From assembly GCA_900751755.1 (NCBI GenBank), contig CAADSP010000026.1, positions 1-17,479 of the forward strand: a DNA stretch of 17,479 bases. Direction: 5' to 3'. Each line of letters begins with the position of its first letter. Positions within the stretch are counted from its first letter, which is position 1. Source of the stretch: an uncultured Collinsella sp. (GTDB lineage Bacteria > Actinomycetota > Coriobacteriia > Coriobacteriales > Coriobacteriaceae). The translations under genes were made by a program, and so were the position numbers. Shown in pieces: positions 1 to 7,193 of this stretch. The notes beneath the pieces were generated by a model. That model was not told the origin of the DNA, ran no database searches, and saw only the letters and a program-made list of their open reading frames with translations.

Positions 1-75
1 CTCGTCGCCGGGACGGTGCAGGCAGACCTTCCTGAGCTTGCCGATCTCGGAAGGCACGTGCAGACCTTTCGTCAT
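1..75 (-). CDS. arcA: Arginine deiminase, N-terminal fragment (runs off the left edge)
   Basis: The reverse strand from 75 to 1 is an open frame of 25 codons starting with ATG and beginning MTKGLHVPSEIGKLRKV, then a CLHRPGDE segment. This is the typical start of arginine deiminases: a Ser-Glu-Ile-Gly-Lys-Leu stretch followed by L-x-H-R-P-G. The enzyme hydrolyses arginine to citrulline and ammonia in the cytoplasm, the first step of the arginine deiminase ATP-yielding pathway. A strong ribosome site (GGTAGGAGG) lies just upstream of the ATG, on the reverse strand at about 79-87. The catalytic residues are outside the window, so only the start is supported. It is divergent from ppk. The identification rests on the N-terminal signature alone. 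Confidence 0.85.
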   Translation of the reverse strand, partial: MTKGLHVPSEIGKLRKVCLHRPGDE

Positions 76-211
76 GGCCTCCTACCTTTCTTTCGGGCCT
101 TACTGGCCGAATGTATCAGCGCCCCTCCGTATGGGACGCTGCTTGCTGACAGCTCTAGTTATATCCAAAAACCACCTGCAATTCCACCTCGCCCCCGAAC
201 GGTCAGCAAAG

Positions 212-232
212 TGCGATGAACGGTATATCGCA
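212..232. promoter_or_regulatory. Dyad TGCGAT-N9-ATCGCA upstream of arcA, candidate operator
   Basis: A perfect 6-bp inverted repeat with a 9-base centre lies about 140 bases upstream of the arcA start. Its centre holds TGAACGGTAT (217-226). The reverse complement of that decamer, ATACCGTTCA, recurs at 529-538 upstream of ppk, again next to a GCGAT. The symmetry and the recurrence on both sides of a divergent region suggest a shared regulator. No known regulator is recognised. Confidence 0.35.
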
Positions 233-569
233 TATGATTCCCCCATGATGCACTTCGGTTCTCTAAAGCAGGTTTTCAAAGGTAAATGTTCTTTTTTCTA
301 AGGAATTAAGCTAGATTGCACAAATATTTTCATGTTTAGAAATTGCATAGCTAAAACGGTTTTCTGCATATATATGTCGTTTGTCCATGATTCAATTTGG
401 ATTCGATTATATTCAGTTCGCAATCATTCTTATTCATACATCCTCACCAGTTGAGTATGGATATAGATTGTTTCCAAACGAGTTGGGCAGTTAGTTGCAT
501 GCCTTGGCAGCGTAAGAAGTAGGTAAAGATACCGTTCACGCGATACGTCCGTGCCAGCGGTCGACTAAA

Positions 570-597
570 TTGAGACAATAGTGAAAAGTGTTAGGCT
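570..597 (+). promoter_or_regulatory. Candidate ppk promoter
   Basis: TTGAGA at 570-575 and TAGGCT at 592-597 are separated by 16 bases, giving a predicted transcription start near 604. This would leave the GTG at 588 outside the transcript and supports the downstream ATG start of ppk. The -10 match is only partial. Confidence 0.4.
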
Positions 598-626
598 ACC
601 GTCCTCTACGGGGACTGAACGGACAG

Positions 627-3206
627 ATGCATATGCCGAGCAAAATCGAAAAGAAGCAAGCCGCCGCAAAGCTGCGCAAGCCGCCGCGCGACTTCTCGTA
701 CACGCAAAACCGAGAGCTTAGCTGGCTGCGCTTTGACAACCGCGTGCTTGACGAAGCCTTCGATGAGACCGTTCCGCTGTTCGAGCGTCTAAAGTTCGTG
801 TCGATTTTCGAGTCTAACCTCGACGAGTTTCTCATGGTGCGCGTGGGCGGCCTGTCCGACCTGGCAGAGCTCAAAAAACAACCTGTCGACAACAAGAGCA
901 ATATGACCGCCTCCGAGCAGGTCGATGCTGTCATGGCCGAAATGCCCGGGCTCCTTACCCGTTGGGAGTCCATCTTTAAGAGCATCGAGGGCAAGCTCGA
1001 TACCTTGGGCGTTCACCGCGCCCGCATCGATTCGCTTACGCCCGAGGAGCACACCTTTGTAACCCGCTACTTCCAGGCCTACGTGTCGCCGGTCATCTCG
1101 CCGCTGGTCATCGATCCTCGCCACCCCTTCCCCAACCTGCGCAATGGCGCGCTCTATCTGGCCTGTGGTCTGGACGGCGCCACCGACGAGGAGAGCCTGC
1201 TGGGCCTTATCGAGATTCCCGCCTCGATGAACCGCGTGGTCGAGATCCCCTCGCCCACCGGCACCTACTCCTACATCTTGCTCGAGGACGTCATCCTCGC
1301 CTGCCTGGACAGCTGCTTTGGCTCCTATAAGCCGCTGGATCGTGCGCTGATCCGCGTCACCCGCAACGCCGACATCGATCCGGACGGCGAGGGCGTCGAA
1401 GAGGAGGAGGACTACCGCCAGCACATGAAGCGCATCCTCAAGAAGCGCCTGCGTCTGCAGCCGGTAGTGCTCGCGGTCTCGGGGTCGCTCGAGAAGGCAA
1501 CGCTCAAGACCATCCGCAAGGCGCTCGAGCTTTCGCGCCGCTCTGTCTTTACCTGCGATATCCCGCTCGACCTGGGCTACGTCTTTGGCATTGAGGGCAA
1601 GATTCCCGAGCACCTGCGCAACGAGCTGCTCTTTACGCCGTTTAGGCCGCAGCCCAATCCCACCATCGACATGACCCGCTCCATCCGCGAGCAGGTGCTG
1701 CAGCACGACAAGCTGCTCTTTTATCCCTACGAGGCCATGAACCCCTTCCTGGATCTGGTGCACGAGGCCGCCTACGACCCCGAGTGCATCTCGCTGCGCA
1801 TCACGCTCTACCGCGTGGCCAAGCAGAGCCGCCTGTGCGAGTCGCTGATCGATGCTGCCGAGAACGGCAAAGAGGTCACGGTGCTCATGGAACTTCGTGC
1901 CCGCTTTGACGAGCAGAACAACATCGAGTGGGCCGAGCGCCTGGAAGAGGCCGGCTGCACCGTCATCTATGGTTCCGAGGGCTTTAAATGCCACTCAAAG
2001 ATCTGCCAGCTCACCTATCGCGAGGGCATGGCGCTAACGCGCCTCACGCTTTTGGGCACCGGCAACTTTAACGAGAAGACGGCCAAACTCTACAGCGACT
2101 TTATGCTCATGACAGCCCATCCCGGCATCGGCGAGGACGCCAACCTGTTCTTCCGCAATCTGTCGCTGGGCAACCTGCGCGGCGACTACCGCTTCCTGGG
2201 TGTGGCGCCCGTCGGACTGAAACCGCTCATCATGCGCGGGCTTGACCGCGAGATCCAGCGCGCCCTTGCCGGCGAGCCCGCCCGCGTGTTCTTTAAGCTC
2301 AACTCGCTGACCGACCGCGAGGTTATCGACAAGATCGCCGAGGCATCGTGTGCCGGCGTGCGCGTAGACATGATCATCCGCGGCATCTCGTGCCTCAAGC
2401 CCGGTGTTCCGGGCAAGACCGAGAACGTGCATGTCCGCTCCATCGTCGGACGCTTTTTGGAGCACGCGCGCGTCTATGCTTTCGGCGTGGACTCGGACAT
2501 GATTTACCTGAGCTCGGCAGACATGATGACGCGCAACACCGAGCACCGCGTGGAGATTGCCTTCCCCGTGCTCGACCCCACCTGCCGCGCCCTAGCGCAC
2601 GAGTACATGGGCATGCAGCTGCGCGACAACGTGAAGGCCCGCAGCCTCACGAGCGACGGCACCTGGGTCCCCGTGGAGCGTGCAGAGGGTGAGAAACCCT
2701 TCAACTCGCAGGAAGCCCTGCTGGAGCGTGCCTATCGCAACGCCGAGGCCGCCGCGCAGCAGCGCGCACAGGAGAAGGAACGTGTGGCCGAGGAGGCCAT
2801 TCAGGCCGAGGTTGAACACGGGGCAGCTGCCAAACCGGAAGCGGTTGCAGCTCCCCCGGTGAATGAGCCCGAGGCTGCCGCAGAGCCCGCCGTGGAGAAA
2901 GCGCCCGAGCCCGCTACTGCGACTCCGGAGCCCGCCGCCGAGGCAAAGCCCGCCCCTGCTCCTGAGCCGCAGCCGGCCACACCCAAGGTCCAAGAGGTCC
3001 AGGCGACCGTCATTGAGCCCGAGCCCGCACCTGCACCTCAGCCCGAGCCGCAGGTCACCAAGACCGCACCCGAGACGAGCGCCCGTCGCGATAAGCCCGC
3101 CGGCAAGACCAAGGCCATCGAGCGCCATCGCCCCGGTCGCGTGCGCATGGGCCTGGGTCTGATCGGCCTGGGTCTTAAGACGCTCATTACCGGCAAGACG
3201 AAATAG
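627..3206 (+). CDS. ppk: Polyphosphate kinase (PPK1) with long Pro/Ala/Glu-rich C-terminal extension
   Basis: Reversibly transfers the gamma phosphate of ATP to polyphosphate through a phospho-histidine. Family hallmarks are clear: N-terminal NRELSWLRFDNRVLDEA, the ARFDEQNNIEWAERL segment, YGSEGFKCHSK with the expected phosphorylated histidine at about residue 456, LLGTGNFNEKTAKLYSDF, and GRFLEHARVY with the second catalytic histidine at about 613 (numbered from the ATG at 627). The core ends near residue 705, close to usual PPK1 length. About 150 more residues follow: an Ala/Glu-rich part, a Pro-Ala-Glu low-complexity linker, then a basic tail with a short glycine/leucine-rich hydrophobic patch. 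The start is uncertain: GTG 588 lacks a ribosome site and lies upstream of the predicted transcription start; ATG 627 and ATG 633 are both possible, with only weak ribosome sites. A terminator follows directly, so it is probably monocistronic. Confidence 0.95.
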   Translation: MHMPSKIEKKQAAAKLRKPPRDFSYTQNRELSWLRFDNRVLDEAFDETVPLFERLKFVSIFESNLDEFLMVRVGGLSDLAELKKQPVDNKSNMTASEQVDAVMAEMPGLLTRWESIFKSIEGKLDTLGVHRARIDSLTPEEHTFVTRYFQAYVSPVISPLVIDPRHPFPNLRNGALYLACGLDGATDEESLLGLIEIPASMNRVVEIPSPTGTYSYILLEDVILACLDSCFGSYKPLDRALIRVTRNADIDPDGEGVEEEEDYRQHMKRILKKRLRLQPVVLAVSGSLEKATLKTIRKALELSRRSVFTCDIPLDLGYVFGIEGKIPEHLRNELLFTPFRPQPNPTIDMTRSIREQVLQHDKLLFYPYEAMNPFLDLVHEAAYDPECISLRITLYRVAKQSRLCESLIDAAENGKEVTVLMELRARFDEQNNIEWAERLEEAGCTVIYGSEGFKCHSKICQLTYREGMALTRLTLLGTGNFNEKTAKLYSDFMLMTAHPGIGEDANLFFRNLSLGNLRGDYRFLGVAPVGLKPLIMRGLDREIQRALAGEPARVFFKLNSLTDREVIDKIAEASCAGVRVDMIIRGISCLKPGVPGKTENVHVRSIVGRFLEHARVYAFGVDSDMIYLSSADMMTRNTEHRVEIAFPVLDPTCRALAHEYMGMQLRDNVKARSLTSDGTWVPVERAEGEKPFNSQEALLERAYRNAEAAAQQRAQEKERVAEEAIQAEVEHGAAAKPEAVAAPPVNEPEAAAEPAVEKAPEPATATPEPAAEAKPAPAPEPQPATPKVQEVQATVIEPEPAPAPQPEPQVTKTAPETSARRDKPAGKTKAIERHRPGRVRMGLGLIGLGLKTLITGKTK

Positions 3207-3230
3207 TCGTTTGTAGAAGCAGTTTGTAGA

Positions 3231-3273
3231 AGCGCCCCGCATTTGAGGAAAGCCTCGGATGCGGGGCGCTTTT
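3231..3273 (+). terminator. Intrinsic terminator of ppk
   Basis: A 12-bp stem (AGCGCCCCGCAT at 3231-3242 pairing with 3259-3270) is capped by a smaller GAGG/CCTC stem and ends in a four-base T run. It starts about 25 bases after the ppk stop. A tandem pair of GTTTGTAGAAGC units (3209-3220 and 3222-3233) lies between the stop and the stem, the second running into its base. Confidence 0.85.
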
Positions 3274-3319
3274 CCCTGCTACCATGGTGCGAACAACAAC
3301 GCGAATGACAGGCAGGAAT

Positions 3320-4633
3320 ATGAAGCTCACTATAGAATCGATGACCTACGGCGCCGACGGGCTGGCGCACGCCGACAACGGCAAGGCCGTCTTTGTGCAG
3401 GGCGCCGTGGCAGGCGACACCGTCGAGGCCGAGGTCGTACAGGACGGCAAGTCGTTCATGCGTGCCCGCACCACCGAGATTCTGGAGCCAAGCCCCGATC
3501 GCATTCAGCCTCCCTGCCCCTTCGTGGGCATCTGCGGCGGCTGCTCGTGGGGGAATCTCTCACGCACGGCACAGCTCGCCGCCAAGGAGCAAAATCTGCG
3601 CTCCACGCTCGAGCGTATCGGCAAGTTCAGCCCCGATCAAGTCGATGAACTGGTGCAACCCATCCGCCACACCAAGGATGATTGGGGCTACCGCAATAAA
3701 ATCGAACTCGAGCCGACCGTTGTAAACGGCCGCGTGCGTCTTGGCATGCACGGTGTCGATCCTCGCAAGATCGTGACCGTCGATTCGTGCCCGTTGTTCG
3801 ACAAACGCTTCCCCAAGGCACTCAAATCGGTCGTCGGCGCGCTCAATTATCTGAGCGGCAGCCACGACCTGGGCCTTGAGCGCGTGGGCATTCGCGCCTC
3901 GCGTCGCACCAAGGCACTCGAGGTGGCGCTCTGGACGCCTACGGGCTCTTTCCCGCGCTCGCAAGTCTCGCGCGTGTTGGCAGACGCCGCGCACCCCACA
4001 AGTGTCGTACGCGTGATGAGCAAGGGCGAAAAGAAGGCCCGCCGTGTTTCCAAGGTCGAAATGCTCGCCGGAGAGGGCTCATGGACCGAGAATATCGCCG
4101 AGGGTCAGATGCGCTTGTCTGCCCCGTCTTTTTTCCAGGTCAACACCAAGGGTGCCGAGATTTTGATCGAGCTTGTCATGGAAGCGCTCGACCCGCAGGA
4201 AGACGAGCTTGCCGTGGACCTGTACTGCGGTGCCGGTACCTTTACCCTGCCGCTCGCCCGCCGCTGCGACTTTGTCGCCGCCGTCGAGGCCTACGGCCCG
4301 GCCGTGCGCGACCTGCGCCGCAACCTCGAGATCAACAAGCTCGATAACGTCGACGTCATTGGCGGAGACGCGGTGCGCGAGTTCCCCGACCAGGATGCCA
4401 ACGTCTTGGTGGTCGACCCGCCGCGCGCAGGCCTCGCCCCCGAAGCGATCGACCTTATCGCCAGCACGAGTGCCCGCGATGTCGCCTACGTGAGCTGCGA
4501 CCCGGCCACCCTGGCGCGCGATCTCAAACGCTTTGTCGAAGAAGGCACCTTCTCCCCCGTAAAGATCACGCCAGTCGACCTGTTCCCACAAACCTTCCAC
4601 TGCGAGACCGTCGTCCACCTTAGGCGCAACTAG
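3320..4633 (+). CDS. rlmD: 23S rRNA (uracil-C5) methyltransferase, RlmD/TrmA family
   Basis: 437 residues. An SAM-dependent enzyme that methylates C5 of a uridine in 23S rRNA (U1939-type; the exact target is inferred). Residues 1-56 form a TRAM RNA-binding domain. The iron-sulphur cysteines are visible as C66-x5-C72-x2-C75 with the fourth at C157. The SAM-binding motif D-L-Y-C-G-A-G lies at 300-306, VDPPRAGL at 365-372, and the catalytic cysteine is C393 in YVSCDPATLARDL. All key residues are present. The ATG at 3320 was chosen over the in-frame ATG at 3284 because TRAM homology begins there and an AGGA-type site precedes it. It follows the ppk terminator; a TACCAT at 3280-3285 could be its -10 box. 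The gene stands alone, with about 100 bases before the next gene. Confidence 0.93.
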   Translation: MKLTIESMTYGADGLAHADNGKAVFVQGAVAGDTVEAEVVQDGKSFMRARTTEILEPSPDRIQPPCPFVGICGGCSWGNLSRTAQLAAKEQNLRSTLERIGKFSPDQVDELVQPIRHTKDDWGYRNKIELEPTVVNGRVRLGMHGVDPRKIVTVDSCPLFDKRFPKALKSVVGALNYLSGSHDLGLERVGIRASRRTKALEVALWTPTGSFPRSQVSRVLADAAHPTSVVRVMSKGEKKARRVSKVEMLAGEGSWTENIAEGQMRLSAPSFFQVNTKGAEILIELVMEALDPQEDELAVDLYCGAGTFTLPLARRCDFVAAVEAYGPAVRDLRRNLEINKLDNVDVIGGDAVREFPDQDANVLVVDPPRAGLAPEAIDLIASTSARDVAYVSCDPATLARDLKRFVEEGTFSPVKITPVDLFPQTFHCETVVHLRRN

Positions 4634-4674
4634 CTACTTAATCATTGCTCAGAAAAATCATTGGGAAATCGAGC

Positions 4675-4703
4675 GTGGCAAGCGGAGGTCTTCGGGGTAT
4701 AAG
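4675..4703 (+). promoter_or_regulatory. Candidate promoter for the DJ-1/maf pair
   Basis: TATAAG at 4698-4703 is a good -10 box. The matching -35 position holds GTGGCA (4675-4680, 17-base spacer), which is weak. Transcription would start near 4710, giving a leader of about 30 bases. Confidence 0.4.
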
Positions 4704-4739
4704 ACGGCTAATTGTATGCCGCCTATGAAAGGAACCCTC

Positions 4740-5282
4740 ATGCCCAGCGTTGCCGTTCTCGCCGCCGATGGCTTTGAAACTATTGAATGCTTGACCATGG
4801 TCGATGTCATGCGTCGCGGCGGCGTGCGTGCCACGCTCGTCTCGATTATGCCCACGCGTGAGGTCGTAAGCTCGCTGCAGATCCCCGTGACCTGCGATGC
4901 GCTCTTTGATGAGATCAACTTTGACGAGTACGACTGCGTCGTGCTGCCCGGCGGCCTGCCCGGTGCCACCAACCTGCGCGCCGATCAGCGTGTCTGCGAC
5001 GTGGTCTGCGAGTTCGCCGCGACCAAGCACGTCGCCGCCATCTGCGCCGCCCCGTTTATCCTGGGCGAGCTCGACCTGCTCGAAGGGCGCCACGCCACGT
5101 GCTTCCCTGGCTTTGAGAAAAGCTTCCCCGAAGGCGCCTATACCGGCGAGAAGGTCACGCAAGACGGCAACATCATCACTGCCAGCGGCATGGCACAGTC
5201 ACTCCCCTTTGCATTGGAGCTGCTGCGCACGCTCGCCGGCGACAAGGCCGTCGAGAAGGTCGCCGAGGGCATCCAACTATGA
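4740..5282 (+). CDS. DJ-1/PfpI family protein (YajL/ThiJ-like)
   Basis: 180 residues, a single class-I glutamine-amidotransferase-like fold of usual length. The nucleophile cysteine is C102 in AAICAAPFILGEL. The conserved acidic partner aligns with E16, five residues before VDVMRRGG, as in human DJ-1. VVLPGGLPG at 67-75 is the family glycine loop. Members are cytoplasmic and linked to oxidative and carbonyl stress (reported deglycase/glyoxalase activities, disputed) or thiamine biosynthesis; the sequence does not settle which. The ATG at 4740 was chosen because AAAGGA sits six bases upstream, unlike the earlier in-frame ATGs at 4716 and 4725. Its stop overlaps the maf start (ATGA), so the two are probably translationally coupled. 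Confidence 0.88.
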   Translation: MPSVAVLAADGFETIECLTMVDVMRRGGVRATLVSIMPTREVVSSLQIPVTCDALFDEINFDEYDCVVLPGGLPGATNLRADQRVCDVVCEFAATKHVAAICAAPFILGELDLLEGRHATCFPGFEKSFPEGAYTGEKVTQDGNIITASGMAQSLPFALELLRTLAGDKAVEKVAEGIQL

Positions 5283-5860
5283 TTTTGGCTTCTCAATCGC
5301 CGCGCCGCATAGAGCTGATGCGCGAGGCAGGCTACAACATTCGCGTGATTCCCGCGGATATCGACGAAACGCCCTTTGATGGCGAGCCCCCGCTCACGCT
5401 TGTCGAGCGCTTGGCACGCGCCAAGGCGGCTGCCGTTGCTGCCGAGTATGCCGAGCCCAATGAGTTGACCGTCGCGGCCGACACCATCGTCACCTTCGAC
5501 GGCAAGATTTTGGGCAAGCCGGCAACCGAGGGCGAGGCGCGCACCATGCTTCGTGAGCTTTCGGGCCGCACGCACCAGGTCGCAACCGGCGTCTGCATCG
5601 TTAAGGCAGGCGATACGGCCGCCCCGCATGCCGCCGAGAGCCTGTCGTTTGTCGATGTGACCGACGTGACATTCTACGAGCTCACCGACGAACAGATCGA
5701 GCGCTACGTCGCCTCGGGTGAGCCCATGGACAAGGCCGGCGCCTACGGCATTCAGGGCACAGGCGGACGCATGCTCGTGCACGATATTTCGGGCGACTTC
5801 TATAACGTGGTGGGCCTACCCATCGCCCGCGTCGCGCGCGCGATTCAAAAACTCTCGTAA
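5279..5860 (+). CDS. maf: Maf-family nucleoside triphosphate pyrophosphatase
   Basis: 193 residues, the usual length. Hydrolyses non-canonical or excess nucleoside triphosphates to the monophosphate plus pyrophosphate. Visible motifs are LASQSPRR at 3-10 (Ser5, Arg9, Arg10), AADTIV at 66-71 with catalytic Asp68, GKP at 79-81, and MDKAGAYGIQG at 150-160. The Asp-Thr of the DTIV motif fits the dTTP/UTP (YhdE-type) branch rather than the m7GTP (YceF) branch; this assignment is inferred. Start and preceding stop share ATGA, a 4-base overlap with the DJ-1 gene and no separate ribosome site, so expression should depend on translation of the upstream gene. Confidence 0.92.
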   Translation: MILASQSPRRIELMREAGYNIRVIPADIDETPFDGEPPLTLVERLARAKAAAVAAEYAEPNELTVAADTIVTFDGKILGKPATEGEARTMLRELSGRTHQVATGVCIVKAGDTAAPHAAESLSFVDVTDVTFYELTDEQIERYVASGEPMDKAGAYGIQGTGGRMLVHDISGDFYNVVGLPIARVARAIQKLS

Positions 5861-5868
5861 TTGCATCT

Positions 5869-5900
5869 GGCGCTGGGTATCCCCCGGCGCCTACAATTTT
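5869..5900 (+). terminator. Hairpin after maf, weak terminator; contains a -10-like box
   Basis: GGCGCTGGG (5869-5877) pairs with 5883-5891 in a 9-bp stem with one G.U pair and a five-base loop, nine bases after the maf stop. It is followed by TACAATTTT, an interrupted T run. TACAAT at 5892-5897 could also be the -10 box of the next gene, but no good -35 box was found. Confidence 0.5.
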
Positions 5901-5961
5901 GGCGTACCGTACGGATCCCGACCGGGCACAAGGCGCGGCGGAAAACCGATAGGAGTTAAAC

Positions 5962-6963
5962 ATGGATACACTGCTCGAGGCCATTGACGTCTGCGATGTC
6001 GATGGCTTTTGCTATGGCAACTATACGGACGAGGAGGCCGGCACCGGTTGCACCGTAATCGTGGCGCCCGAGGGTGCCACCGGCGGCGTTGACGTTCGCG
6101 GCGGTGCTCCAGCATCGCGCGAAACCGACCTGCTGCGACCCGAGAACACCGTCGACAAGGTCCACGCCGTCTGCCTTTCGGGCGGATCGGCCTTTGGCCT
6201 CGAAGCCGCAAGCGGCGTGGCCCGCGAGCTTGAGAGCCGCGGCATCGGCCTTCCCGTCGGTCCCACGCAGGTGCCTATCGTGTGCTCCAGCTGTATCTTC
6301 GATCTTGCCTTTGGCGACCCCACCGTGCGCCCCGACATTGAGGCCGGTATCGCCGCCGTGCGCGAAGCACTCGACCACACCCCCACCAAGCTCGAACAGG
6401 GCAACGTAGGCGCCGGCACGGGCGCCACCGTGGGTAAGCTCATGGGGCCTGCCACCTGCATGAAGGCCGGCCTTGGAGCTGCTGCCGTGGCGCTCGGCCC
6501 CATCAAGGTGGGCGCCGTGGTCTCGGTCAACGCCTGCGGCAACGTTGTCGACCCCTTCACCGGCGAGTGGGTTGCCGGGATGCGCGCCGCAGCCGATAGC
6601 GACCAGATCGTCGACATGGAACTCGCAGCCTTTGCCGCCGCCGGATCCATGCAGATGCCTCTCGACCGCACCAACACCACCATCAGCTGCATCGTCACCA
6701 ACGTGGAACTCACTAAGGCACAAGCCACCAAGGTCTCCCAGATGGCCGCAGACGCCTACGCACACGCCATCCGTCCCACGCACACCACCAACGACGGCGA
6801 CACCATCTACACCCTCGCCAGCGGCAAACTGGGCGCCCAGGCAAGCGCCGCCGTTCCCCTAGACCTGCTGGGCATGCTCGCCGTAAGGGCCCTGGAAACC
6901 GCCATCGTAAACGGAGCCAAAACCGCAAAATCCTCCCACGGCATCCCCGGCGCCGCGAAGTAA
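5962..6963 (+). CDS. P1 family peptidase (DmpA/NylC-type N-terminal nucleophile hydrolase)
   Basis: 333 residues. Family features are VHAVCLSGGSAFGLEAASGV (67-86), EQGNVGAGTGATVGK (145-159), VGAVVSVNACGNVVDP (183-198) and, near residue 238, Asn-Thr-Thr followed by a V-T-N-V-x-L-T-K-A-Q-A-T-K stretch. In NylC-type members the precursor cleaves itself between Asn and Thr, and the new N-terminal Thr is the nucleophile, so cleavage N238/T239 is predicted here. The natural substrate is unknown; relatives act as aminopeptidases, beta-peptidyl aminopeptidases or amide hydrolases. There is no signal peptide, so it is likely cytoplasmic. TAGGAG lies about seven bases before the ATG. Codon use matches the neighbours. 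Its stop is followed at 12 bases by nested inverted repeat A. Confidence 0.88.
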   Translation: MDTLLEAIDVCDVDGFCYGNYTDEEAGTGCTVIVAPEGATGGVDVRGGAPASRETDLLRPENTVDKVHAVCLSGGSAFGLEAASGVARELESRGIGLPVGPTQVPIVCSSCIFDLAFGDPTVRPDIEAGIAAVREALDHTPTKLEQGNVGAGTGATVGKLMGPATCMKAGLGAAAVALGPIKVGAVVSVNACGNVVDPFTGEWVAGMRAAADSDQIVDMELAAFAAAGSMQMPLDRTNTTISCIVTNVELTKAQATKVSQMAADAYAHAIRPTHTTNDGDTIYTLASGKLGAQASAAVPLDLLGMLAVRALETAIVNGAKTAKSSHGIPGAAK

Positions 6964-6975
6964 ACTAGCTCGTCC

Positions 6976-7100
6976 GGTTGTCCGGTGGGTCTTGGTTATG
7001 TTTGCTGCTCTACAGTCCTGGCTCGCACGAAGAGCACATTAAGTGCTCTTCGGCTCGTGCGGAACTCGCGACAAACATAACCAATACCCACCGGACAACC
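6976..7100 (+). repeat. Nested inverted-repeat element A (125 bp)
   Basis: Outer arms 6976-7004 and 7072-7100 are reverse complements at 28 of 29 positions. They enclose exactly 67 bases. These contain ACAGTCCTG (7012-7020), an inner perfect 10-bp stem (CGAAGAGCAC at 7028-7037, 7043-7052) with loop ATTAA, and TCGTGCGGAACTCG (7055-7068). The two internal motifs recur in element B in the opposite orientation, while arms and inner stem differ. The element begins 12 bases after the P1 peptidase stop. No poly-T run follows, so it is not a simple intrinsic terminator. It could act as a 3'-UTR RNA structure, an RNase III substrate or a DNA cruciform. Confidence 0.8.
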
Positions 7101-7132
7101 TACCAATCAGATTCTTTTCAGCCCAGGCCCCT

Positions 7133-7162
7133 GTGTACCGCGCGTCCAAGATCTTCAAATTC
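7133..7162 (+). pseudogene. Fragment resembling the 3' end of a family 2 glycosyltransferase gene, inverted relative to the intact gene
   Basis: The forward strand reads V-Y-R-A-S-K-I-F-K-F, against L-Y-R-L-A-S-K-I-F-K-F at the very end of the intact glycosyltransferase on the reverse strand (7325-8356). Within the shared Y-R-(L)-A-S-K-I-F-K-F part, the two DNA segments differ by one missing codon and otherwise only at third codon positions (CGC/CGT, GCG/GCC, TCC/TCA, ATC/ATT), as expected of diverged coding copies. No further homology was found upstream, and the frame runs on past the place where the intact gene stops. Downstream, CACA-AAGCG also resembles the sequence after the intact gene. 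It is best read as the remnant of a related gene; its short length leaves chance possible. Confidence 0.45.
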
Positions 7163-7193
7163 TGCTTGCTAACACAAAGCGAGACACAGCAGA

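Larger units (their letters stand above)
76..626. other. Divergent arcA / ppk intergenic region, partly A+T-rich
   Basis: About 550 bases with no convincing gene; the short frames here lack ribosome sites and recognisable products. The stretch from about 284 to 480 is visibly richer in A+T than the coding DNA. For arcA, reverse-strand TATAAC at 158-163 is a possible -10 box. A perfect 10-bp palindrome CATATATATG lies at 367-376, and a weak forward promoter-like pair (TTGCAT at 343-348, CATATA at 367-372, 18-bp spacer) overlaps it. Several TGAAT/ATTCA half-sites between 400 and 440 resemble ArgR-box halves, but no complete box could be assigned. A small RNA cannot be excluded but nothing shows one. 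Confidence 0.5.

Noticed and set aside
38..301. Short forward open frame near the left edge
   Set aside because: It overlaps the arcA start on the other strand, has no ribosome site and no recognisable product.
400..440. ArgR box upstream of arcA
   Set aside because: Only scattered TGAAT/ATTCA halves were found, without the spacing and symmetry of a full site.
588..626. GTG at 588 as the ppk start
   Set aside because: No ribosome site precedes it, it lies upstream of the predicted transcription start, and the extra residues have no family similarity.
789..1994. Reverse-strand open frame inside ppk
   Set aside because: Antisense shadow of a conserved PPK1 core; no start signal and no recognisable product.
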